A DNA stretch of 26,366 bases from DATBGO01 sp050011895 (GTDB taxonomy: Bacteria; Actinomycetota; Actinomycetes; Streptosporangiales; Streptosporangiaceae). A program made the position numbers and the translations under genes. The first letter of the stretch is position 1; each line of letters starts with the position of its first letter. Below the pieces are notes generated by a model. That model made no database searches. It was not told the origin of the DNA and saw nothing but the letters and a program-made list of their open reading frames with translations. The stretch lies in contig JBEKIF010000073.1 of the NCBI GenBank assembly GCA_050011895.1, positions 1 to 26,366 of the forward strand, written 5' to 3'. Below, in pieces: positions 1 to 6,223 of the stretch.

Positions 1-1
1 G

Positions 2-214
2 GTGAACGGCAAGGGGCGAAGCTGGGCCAGGGTTGTCTCGGCCGTGTTCTTCGGCATCAACACGGTGGATCTGCTCATCTCGTTCTCCCTGGTCCACGCT
101 GCTGCCACCCTGATCATCGGCCCGGTTATATGGCTTGTCGGACTCGCAGCAATTGTTCTCATCTTCAGCAAGGGCTCCGGCCCGTTCTACATGCAGCCGC
201 CCGCCCAGGGGTAG
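2..214 (+). CDS. Small membrane protein, probably the C-terminal part of a gene cut by the window edge
   Basis: The frame reads 70 residues from a GTG at base 2 to a TAG stop. It contains two hydrophobic stretches, roughly residues 10-30 and 34-54, separated by a short polar turn, and ends in a short polar tail (PFYMQPPAQG). The pattern resembles the C-terminal half of small actinobacterial membrane proteins that have a Pro-rich N-terminus and a few helices, so the true start probably lies upstream of the window. The GTG at base 2 is a possible but unproven start, because no ribosome-binding site can be seen. The function is unknown. Confidence 0.55.
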   Translation: MNGKGRSWARVVSAVFFGINTVDLLISFSLVHAAATLIIGPVIWLVGLAAIVLIFSKGSGPFYMQPPAQG

Positions 215-289
215 CTGGCCGTGGCCTTTGCCTGACGCCCGTACCGGCGGCCGGTGCTCCAAGCGCCTCGGGCACCCCCTGCGCGGCAT

Positions 290-558
290 TGCGTCGCACC
301 CGATCGGCGCCGACCATCGACCCGGCGACCACTCCCAAGGATCCGGATCCCCTCCTCCCGCAGCACGTCACCGACCGTGTCCGCGGAGACCTTATCCTGG
401 CGGGTCAGCTCAGTGGCCAGGTCGCGGGTCGAGGCTATGCATTACCCCGCCAGCTTGCCGATAACGATCCGCGCGATCGCCGGATCGCCGACCCGGCGGC
501 CAGGCCAGTCAGCCCTGGCGGCAGGCGGGAAGTACGAACAGGCGCGCTCAACGTCCTC
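290..558 (-). pseudogene. Decayed transposase-like fragment (ISAzo13-like helix-turn-helix region)
   Basis: One minus-strand frame reads GDPAIARIVIGKLAG, then an in-frame stop, then STRDLATELTRQDKVSADTV and a leucine-rich continuation ending DVLREEGIRILG. The pattern 'STR-LA-ELTRQ-KVSA-TVG-LLRE-G' is typical of the middle HTH part of ISAzo13-type transposases, where it is followed by a Gln/Arg-rich 'EGRQHPDRDAQFRY' region; here that part is only distantly similar. There is no start codon, a stop interrupts the frame, and neither the N-terminus nor the DDE catalytic domain is present. I saw no terminal inverted repeats. The surrounding bases 215-289 and 559-816 hold no gene I can recognise. 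The assignment rests on remembered family patterns. Confidence 0.4.
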
Positions 559-816
559 GGCATGCTCGCAGACCTCGAGCCTGAGCAGGCCGAACTAATC
601 AGTGGCATCATCGGCGGCCCGTTGATCAGCGTGGGCGAACTTACGGCAGCCAACGTGCTACCAGTCCCGGTCGCAGCCCGAGCCGCCCAAGGCGGGCCTG
701 GCTACCAGCGCCACCACCGAAGGAATGTTGGACCTCGGCCCGCTCACCTAGTAAGCAGGCCGCCTCGGCGATCACCTGGACGTGGCTATCGGGGCCTCTG
801 GACACGCACGTTCTGG

Positions 817-2157
817 TTAGGCGGCGGGTTGTTCCTGGTCGCCGTCTTGCTGCTCGTCACCGGGTGCGCCGGGGAGAGGGGTGCGGAGGTGGCCGAGGGT
901 GATGTGGAGGGGGCGTTCGTCGATTTCGGGGGTGGCGTCGGTGCGGCGGTAGCCGATGACGCCGTCCTCGTCGTTGGGGTTGATGGCGGGCTCGCTGAGC
1001 GGACCGGTGCCCTGATTGGCTGTGCGGCTGGCTTCGATGATCTGGTCGGCGATGGCGCACTCGAGCCCGGCTGCGGTGATGCCGTCGGCGGCGGCACGTT
1101 CGGCTTCGCGGGCGATGATGGCGATCTGCGGGTCGAGGATCGCTGCCTGCTCATCCAGCTGGTGCTGCTCGGCCTTCGCGGGCCCCACCACGCCGCCGAA
1201 TGCTTCGAGCCGGTCGGTTTCGGCGGAGCCGTCGAGGGCGTGGACGGCGATGACCAGGGTGTTGGCCAGGACGCTGACCAGGGCTAGGGCCAGGCCGATG
1301 ATGACCGCGGTGAAGCCGGCATGCGGGCCGAGGGCGGTGATGACTTCGGCGCGCATCCTCACGAACATCAGCGCGGCGAGGATCACCATGGCGCCGCCGG
1401 CCAGGCCCATGGACACGTTGGTGGCGTCATCGAGGCCCCGCAGCGGGACGATGCCGGTGTCGTCCTTGTACTGCTGCAGCCGGTCGCCGGTGAAGCGGAA
1501 GAAGGCGAAGCTGATGCCGGTGACCATCACGGCGAGCAGGGCGGCGAAGACCAGGGCGGCCGAGAGGGGAATGGTCCAGTCGACGTTGGTCACGCCGGAG
1601 AAGAAGTACAGCAGCAGCAGGGCGTCAGCGCCGAAGACAAGCTTCGGAACCTGGCGCATGACAGCGGGCAGCCGCCGGTGCCTGCGGGAGCCACGGTCGA
1701 TGTCCTCGGCGACCAGCTTGTGCAAGGCTTCCTGCTCGGCGGCCGTCTGGGTGACGGTCCGGACGCCACCGTCAGGGTGGGGGACGATGTCTCCGTCTCG
1801 GTACCGGGCGCGGATGCGCAGGGTAGCCTGCAGGGCCCGCAGCCGGTCAGCCTTCCTGGCCAGCCGGTCCAGGATGCGCTGGGTCCTGCCGAGCACCCGG
1901 TCCCCGGCGGCCTTGCCGCGGGCTTGGATGACGTTCTCGCCGTGGCTGGTCTCGGGCTCCCGGGTGCCGCCGATGATCAGCTGCTCAACGGCGAGCGCGC
2001 GGAGCGCGGCCCGTGCGGAAATCCGCCGGCCGCGCATGACGCGGTTAAGGCGCCGCCGTAGCCGGGCATTAGGGCCGTGTTCTTCTGGGTTGGGGACGGC
2101 GGCCAAGTTGCGCCGGATGGGGACGGGCTGCTGCCCGTCGCTGGGGTGGGTGGTCAT
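817..2157 (-). CDS. Four-helix integral membrane protein, third gene of the NYN-OmpA operon
   Basis: This is a 446-residue protein of unknown family. Residues 1-165 are polar and very Arg-rich, with a helical, possibly coiled segment around 85-120. Four hydrophobic helices follow in two pairs, at about 172-190 and 196-220, then 249-267 and 281-306. A 140-residue acidic C-terminal tail rich in Ala, Glu and Asp completes it. Both ends are probably cytoplasmic. The ATG at 2157 follows the stop of the OmpA-domain gene after only two bases, which fixes the start and implies translational coupling. A single-pass OmpA-domain protein beside a multi-helix partner loosely recalls MotA/MotB or ZorA/ZorB pairs. 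However, I see no MotA/ExbB signature, so any such role is speculation. No promoter is visible between the genes. Confidence 0.8.
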   Translation of the reverse strand: MTTHPSDGQQPVPIRRNLAAVPNPEEHGPNARLRRRLNRVMRGRRISARAALRALAVEQLIIGGTREPETSHGENVIQARGKAAGDRVLGRTQRILDRLARKADRLRALQATLRIRARYRDGDIVPHPDGGVRTVTQTAAEQEALHKLVAEDIDRGSRRHRRLPAVMRQVPKLVFGADALLLLYFFSGVTNVDWTIPLSAALVFAALLAVMVTGISFAFFRFTGDRLQQYKDDTGIVPLRGLDDATNVSMGLAGGAMVILAALMFVRMRAEVITALGPHAGFTAVIIGLALALVSVLANTLVIAVHALDGSAETDRLEAFGGVVGPAKAEQHQLDEQAAILDPQIAIIAREAERAAADGITAAGLECAIADQIIEASRTANQGTGPLSEPAINPNDEDGVIGYRRTDATPEIDERPLHITLGHLRTPLPGAPGDEQQDGDQEQPAA

Positions 2158-2159
2158 GG

Positions 2160-3380
2160 CTAACTCCAGGTTCTGCGTTGCGAGGCGGGGGACAGGACGA
2201 TGACCACGCGGCGCAGTTCCCCGCAGATGGTTTCGTCGAGATGGCCGCGGACGAGGCAGACGGCCGGAGACTGCCCGGCGGTGCTTTCTCCGGTGACCTT
2301 GGTGATCTGGCCTGGGGACAGGCCGAGGACGACGAGCCGCTCGGCGACAGCATCCGCGCGGCGGGTCGACAGGTTGAGGTTGTAGGCGTTGGTGCCGCCG
2401 TCGGGGGAGGCATAACCCTTGATGGAGACCATCAGATCCTGGGTGCGGGCCCACTGGGCGACGGGCCGCAGGATGGTGTCGGCGGCGGGGACGAGTGTGA
2501 CGCTGTCGAACGGAAAAAGCAGGGTGTCCGGCAAGGTGGTGGTCGTGATGCCGCGGGGCCCGTGCACGCTGTGCACCCTGGGCACGGGCACCACGGGCAC
2601 CGGGATGGTGCTGCGGGGGGCCAGCTCGGGCCGGGAAGTGTTGTCCACGCTGCACGAGGCGGCGTTAGCAGCGTGGCAGATCGCTAGCCAGTAGCGGGTC
2701 AGGGTGGTTTGCTGCGGCAGCGGGAGGGCTGGCTGGCGGCCCGCAGTGTTGCCCAGGCCGGAGAACACGACGTGGTAGCCGGCCAGGTCCGGCAGCAGCC
2801 CGCGGGCCTTTAGCTGGGCAGCGACCCAGCTGGGCCTGGCGTCCCAGCCGACCTGCCGCAGGTCGAACCCGCCCGCGGTGGATAGCCCGGAGCTGATCAC
2901 GATCAGCGTGGCGGGCGGAGGCACGGCCTTGATGGCCGCGTTCATGCTGACCAGCAGGTCGAACGGGACTTGAGCGGCCTGGCGCTCGACCGCCCGCTGA
3001 GCTGCGGCGACGTTGGCATTCAGGACGGTAGTGCGGGTGGGCCCGTGGTCTACCTGCTCGTTGGGCAGGTAGGGAGTCAAGGGAATGACGTCGGGCTGCC
3101 CGCCGCCGCGCGGGGCAACGTATGCGGTGGCATCGTTGCTCGTCGAGCCGGCGGAATCCAGCATCTGCAGCATGCCAGCTGACAGCGCCGCCCCTGATTC
3201 GTTGGCGGTCTGAGTCCCGTCGAGGATGAAGGCCGCCGGGGTGGTGTGATGCAGGTGGTGGATGTAGGTCATCGCCGCCACTCCGCCGAACGGTAGGGCG
3301 GCGGCGAGCCCCCATTTGAGAGCTGTTGCCTGCCAGCTTCTGCCGTAGCGGGCGGTGTACCGGCGCCGGGAGTAGTTCAT
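2160..3380 (-). CDS. Membrane-anchored OmpA-family protein with a vWA-like central region
   Basis: This 406-residue protein starts with a basic N-terminus (SRRRYTARYGR) and one transmembrane helix at about residues 22-40, which places the rest outside the membrane. Residues 50-230 alternate beta-like and helical segments (AFILDGTQT, ATLIVISSGLSTAGG, GYHVVFSGLG) in the manner of a von Willebrand A fold with a degenerate metal site. A Pro/Val linker precedes an OmpA/MotB-type domain at about 285-400: FPFDSVTLVPAADTILRPVA, IKGYASPDGG, then LSTRRADAVAERL. This domain family binds peptidoglycan, so the protein may bridge membrane and wall. Its ATG overlaps the stop of the upstream NYN gene in an ATGA, and the next gene starts two bases after its own stop. 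The OmpA assignment is firm; the vWA assignment is tentative. Confidence 0.85.
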   Translation of the reverse strand: MNYSRRRYTARYGRSWQATALKWGLAAALPFGGVAAMTYIHHLHHTTPAAFILDGTQTANESGAALSAGMLQMLDSAGSTSNDATAYVAPRGGGQPDVIPLTPYLPNEQVDHGPTRTTVLNANVAAAQRAVERQAAQVPFDLLVSMNAAIKAVPPPATLIVISSGLSTAGGFDLRQVGWDARPSWVAAQLKARGLLPDLAGYHVVFSGLGNTAGRQPALPLPQQTTLTRYWLAICHAANAASCSVDNTSRPELAPRSTIPVPVVPVPRVHSVHGPRGITTTTLPDTLLFPFDSVTLVPAADTILRPVAQWARTQDLMVSIKGYASPDGGTNAYNLNLSTRRADAVAERLVVLGLSPGQITKVTGESTAGQSPAVCLVRGHLDETICGELRRVVIVLSPASQRRTWS

Positions 3381-4051
3381 GATCTTTCTCCCTGGGAGGA
3401 GCGGGGCAGCGAGCCGCGGCGGGGGAGTCGGCCGCCTTTGGGTGCTTCAGACCGGGCGGCCGGGCCGATGAACGACACGGCGCACGCGGAGGAGTACAGG
3501 CTGGCCGCGACGAACCGGCCCGGCACCAGGAGCCAGACCGGGATCTGGAGCAGCCTCAGCCGCCTCACCGCGGGCGCATAGACGTGATCTTGACCCACCA
3601 GGAGCACCAGCTCGGCGAGCCGGGCCGGGTGCTTGCACCCTGACTGGGTGGCGAGCAGGCGGGCCTCGCGCAGGTCGCCCAGTTCCTCCAGCAGCACCTG
3701 GTCGGCACCGTCAAGCCCGCGGCGCACCGACCAGGTGTTGTTTCCCGATGTGGCCAGGACACCAAAGTGGCAGGCCGCGGTCCGGGAAGAGGCGGCGTAC
3801 CGGACCCGGGCCTGCGGGTCCAGCGCGCGGGCGGTGGCCCGCACGACATCCAGGCAGAGCCGTACCTTCTGGTCGGAGGCGCGCCCGAGGCCGGTGCCCT
3901 CGGCGAGCCCATGGGAAACGGCGTCAGCGTCTACCAGCACCAGGACCCGCGGGCCGGAGACAAGCCCCGCAGGCAGCTCGGTCGGCAACGGCAGAGCTGC
4001 CAGGCGGTCTGGCTCAACGGTGCTGGCGGCTATCCCGGAGAACCTCGGCAT
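3377..4051 (-). CDS. NYN/PIN-like nuclease-fold protein, first gene of the operon
   Basis: The 224-residue protein has the alternating beta/alpha pattern of NYN (PIN-like) domains. It shows a first strand ending in paired acids (VLVLVDADAV, Asp41 and Asp43), a mid-domain acidic helix (GADQVLLEEL), and then LVLLVGQDHVYAPAVRRLR followed by IPVWLLVPG. NYN proteins are usually metal-dependent RNases acting on structured RNA. The acids here match the expected positions only in part, with VGQDH where many members have a (S/G)D-x-D motif, so activity is not certain. The C-terminal 30 residues are basic and disordered. The ATG at 4051 was chosen because AGGAGGTG at 4054-4061 precedes it; longer upstream readings lack such a site. 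The stop overlaps the next start, so the two are translationally coupled. The upstream region resembles the one in front of 8365-8583. Confidence 0.7.
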   Translation of the reverse strand: MPRFSGIAASTVEPDRLAALPLPTELPAGLVSGPRVLVLVDADAVSHGLAEGTGLGRASDQKVRLCLDVVRATARALDPQARVRYAASSRTAACHFGVLATSGNNTWSVRRGLDGADQVLLEELGDLREARLLATQSGCKHPARLAELVLLVGQDHVYAPAVRRLRLLQIPVWLLVPGRFVAASLYSSACAVSFIGPAARSEAPKGGRLPRRGSLPRSSQGERS

Positions 4052-4094
4052 GACACCTCCTGATGCGACGGATGTCCGCCGGCGCTGCTGTGGC

Positions 4095-4200
4095 CGGTTC
4101 GCGGAACCTTTGTGCGTTATTAACCACTTCAGCAGGTGCCATGCTCTCCGCCTACCCACACTGTGGAGCTGCGGCGATCTCAGTTTTGGGGGCCTCAATT
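4095..4200 (-). promoter_or_regulatory. Upstream element, copy A (shared with 8659-8762)
   Basis: This 106-base stretch lies 44 bases upstream of the NYN start and aligns over its length with 8659-8762, which lies upstream of another minus-strand gene. Read on the minus strand, both copies contain TTGAGGCC, then an A-rich CAAAA or AAAATT tract, GCTCCAC, and TGAAGTGGTTAAT followed shortly by CGCACAAA. They end in an inverted repeat, GGTTC-CGC-GAACC here and GTTC-TGC-GAAC in the other copy. The GTTAAT could be a -10 element with the palindrome acting as an operator just downstream. The similarity is directly visible; the promoter role is inferred. Confidence 0.55.
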
Positions 4201-4514
4201 GGGGGTCTCGGGACGTCCTAATCGGGCGGGGTGCTCGCCTCGTGAGTCGAGAGGATGCTCGCTTCGGCGGTGAGGATTACGGACATCTAGGGGCGCCGGA
4301 TTTAGCGCTGGACCGCCCGGCCACGCGGAGACCGCCTGCAGTTCATCGGCATCCAGCGACGCCAGAAGCCGGCCTCAGCGTGGATGCGCCCGGCGGCACA
4401 TGACCACCGGTCGCCGAATGACGGCGCGTCCCGGTGCGGCCAGCACCTGCGCATCCCAGCCCCGCCTCCGCGCCATGACCGCTGGGAAGCCGGGCAATCT
4501 GCCCACAGAGAGAT
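4201..4514. other. Intergenic region with no recognisable gene
   Basis: These 314 bases separate the upstream element of the NYN operon from the 3' end of the carbonic anhydrase gene. Neither strand shows a convincing coding frame. The only internal structure seen is a loose repeat around 4228-4276 (GTGCTCGCCTCG and ATGCTCGCTTCG, each followed by GTGAG). No strong terminator hairpin was found after the carbonic anhydrase stop. Confidence 0.5.
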
Positions 4515-4976
4515 TTATTCGGATACTTCGACCTCAGTATCGCTAAGGAGTACCGACCCGTTATGAGTGCCTGCGATCAGACGTGTGGTATGGCTTTCCA
4601 CAGAATATATGCCGCCCCAAATCGTCACGTTGTTAAACATGTTGTAGGCCTGCAAACGGTTGATATCTTGCGTTATGCTTTCGGTCAGCGTCATAAAAGA
4701 CATAAAGTCAATGTCCGCACCAGTCCTGATAGAGAGTTCCTCATCTGAGAACTCTTGCAAGCGGCAGTCCGTGTGATGAAAGATCATGATTTCGGTGACG
4801 TTTAGCACCCGCGTGCACAGCACTAGGCTCCGGAAAACATCATCAGTAACCCTGCCGCCGCCGTTTCGAATCACAAATGAAGCTTCAGCCTGGCTGCCTA
4901 GTGCCTTCGATAGCTGTATGCGAGGATCCATGCAAGTAATAATGGCCGTTCTGGCATGCGGGCGAGGGCTGAGCAT
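4515..4976 (-). CDS. Beta-class carbonic anhydrase-like protein
   Basis: Beta-carbonic anhydrases hydrate CO2 to bicarbonate with a zinc held by Cys, His and Cys. All the signatures are present: ITCMDPRI (zinc Cys plus the catalytic Asp-Arg pair), VIRNGGGRVTDD, and FHHTDC (His and second Cys). The C-terminal IWGGIYSVES matches the strand that usually reads 'RGFVYD'. I chose the ATG at 4976 because TAGGAGCTCA directly precedes it, giving 153 residues. A TTG at 5036 would give 173 residues and put the first zinc Cys at residue 35, as in Mycobacterium Rv1284-type enzymes, so the longer form remains possible. The gene follows the response regulator closely and is probably the last gene of the kinase operon. 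It is clearly more AT-rich than its surroundings. Confidence 0.85.
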   Translation of the reverse strand: MLSPRPHARTAIITCMDPRIQLSKALGSQAEASFVIRNGGGRVTDDVFRSLVLCTRVLNVTEIMIFHHTDCRLQEFSDEELSIRTGADIDFMSFMTLTESITQDINRLQAYNMFNNVTIWGGIYSVESHTTRLIAGTHNGSVLLSDTEVEVSE

Positions 4977-5042
4977 TGAGCTCCTAGGCGTCAGAAGGCG
5001 GATGACGGAAACTGCGACTGTAATACTAGCGACCAAGGATCG

Positions 5043-5753
5043 CTAGGAACCGTCAAGGAGTCCGCGGCGGCGAGCTTCGGCGACGAATGCCGGCTGGTGG
5101 CTAACATGCCACTTGCCGTAGATGGTCTTGAGGTAACTACGGACATTGGCGGTGTTGAGACCGCTCAGCCTGCATATCTCCTCGATCGTCATGTCGGCCT
5201 CCAGGCCGCATGCTACAGTTGCGGTTATACGGCGCTCCATTGGCGTCAAGTCTGGGTTGTCCCTATGTAGCGGATCGAAGCTAACGGTTTCTGCGGCGCC
5301 TCTCAAACGATCCTGGAGCTGTTCCTCTAGCGGGTTCTGCGGTCCCACGGGAGCTGGCCGTCGACGACCGGCTGCCTGCAGTCGAATGATTAGTTCGTCT
5401 ATACCCGCACCTTTGTTGATCCAGTCGGTTACTCCGTGCCGGGAAGCCCTGACCTTCAGCATAAGCTCCGTTTCACCGTCGAACGGAGCATAGTCGGACA
5501 ACGATGTACAGATAACAACCTGAGAGCGCGGACTCTCGCTAACAATACTGGCCGCGAGGTCTATCGGATCAGTGTTCCGGGCGAGCATGAAGTCCAGCAC
5601 GATCAGGTCTGGCTCCGTCTCGTGCACGAGTTTTATGGCAGAATCGGCATCGCCCGCGGCGCCGACATACTCAAGGTCATCCTCACGCCCAAGCCTCCCC
5701 CGCAGGAGCTGGCACACATACGGGTCATTATCTACTATCGCGACCTTGATCAT
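5043..5753 (-). CDS. Response regulator with receiver and LuxR-like helix-turn-helix domain
   Basis: This 236-residue regulator begins with a receiver domain: acidic pair in IVDNDPYV, phospho-acceptor Asp in DLIVLDFML, Thr/Ser in VVICTSLSD, and conserved Lys in DWINKGAG. An approximately 50-residue linker leads to a C-terminal HTH of the GerE/LuxR type (LTPMERRITATVACGLEADM, then TIEEICRLSGLNTANVRSYL, ending in KWHVSHQPAFVAEARRRGLL). It is therefore expected to bind DNA when phosphorylated, with the kinase at 6213-8111 as the likely donor. The ATG at 5753 has AAGGAG seven bases upstream, whereas a 15-residue longer reading lacks a site. It lies 41 bases after the single-domain receiver gene. 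The HTH is more divergent than usual for NarL-type regulators. Confidence 0.88.
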   Translation of the reverse strand: MIKVAIVDNDPYVCQLLRGRLGREDDLEYVGAAGDADSAIKLVHETEPDLIVLDFMLARNTDPIDLAASIVSESPRSQVVICTSLSDYAPFDGETELMLKVRASRHGVTDWINKGAGIDELIIRLQAAGRRRPAPVGPQNPLEEQLQDRLRGAAETVSFDPLHRDNPDLTPMERRITATVACGLEADMTIEEICRLSGLNTANVRSYLKTIYGKWHVSHQPAFVAEARRRGLLDGS

Positions 5754-5794
5754 GCGGGATCTCCTTCCTGTCCGTGCAATAGCATAATAAAGTT

Positions 5795-6223
5795 TCACTC
5801 AGTTTCAGTGACGGGGGGCGGCTGGGCGATATTAAGATAAAAGTCGCAAATCGCTGATATGTGGTCCTGGAATTTACTCAACTCTCCCGCCTTTTCGACG
5901 TATGCGTTAGCGTGACCGGTCATGGCCGTCCATACATCCCCATGTGCGGTGGAGCGAGAAAGAATGACCACAGGAATGGTAGATATTGATGGGGTGTCCC
6001 GAACAAACCGCAGGACCGAGGCGCCCCCGCCCGGGATCTTCCAGTCGAGTAGAACCAAGGTGGGCTTCTGCACGTCGGCTCGCTGAAGATAGGTAATTGC
6101 CTCATAAGATCGACGGCATACTTCCACGGCTATATTGAACCTTGACAGTGTCTTGAGGATGTACCTTTTATCGTTCTTGTCATCTTCTACTACCAGAACT
6201 GACCTGCAGGCTTCAGCGCTCAT
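5795..6223 (-). CDS. Single-domain response regulator (Rcp1-like receiver)
   Basis: The 142-residue protein consists of one receiver domain. It shows the acidic cluster VVEDDKND, the phospho-acceptor Asp in LVLLDWKIPG, the switch Ser/Thr in VVILSRST and the conserved Lys in AYVEKAG. There is no output domain, only a short polar tail. Receivers of this kind (Rcp1-like) usually act with PAS- or GAF-containing kinases as phosphate shuttles or by protein-protein contact. The ATG at 6223 lies inside the end of the kinase gene, an 11-base overlap that implies translational coupling. The pairing of a free receiver with a receiver-HTH regulator downstream suggests a branched or multi-step relay. Confidence 0.88.
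   Translation of the reverse strand: MSAEACRSVLVVEDDKNDKRYILKTLSRFNIAVEVCRRSYEAITYLQRADVQKPTLVLLDWKIPGGGASVLRFVRDTPSISTIPVVILSRSTAHGDVWTAMTGHANAYVEKAGELSKFQDHISAICDFYLNIAQPPPVTETE

Noticed and set aside
817..1154. Additional minus-strand frames under the four-helix protein's C-terminus
   Set aside because: They are alternate frames of the acidic tail coding region with Pro/Ser/Arg-rich composition typical of shadows.
2160..4051. Full ZorAB-type defence system
   Set aside because: The OmpA domain with one helix fits a ZorB/MotB-like layout, but the four-helix partner lacks MotA/ExbB features and no ZorC, ZorD or ZorE helicase/nuclease gene is present.
4228..4276. Imperfect repeat GTGCTCGCCTCG / ATGCTCGCTTCG
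   Set aside because: Only two short imperfect copies, with no link to any promoter or gene, so chance is likely.
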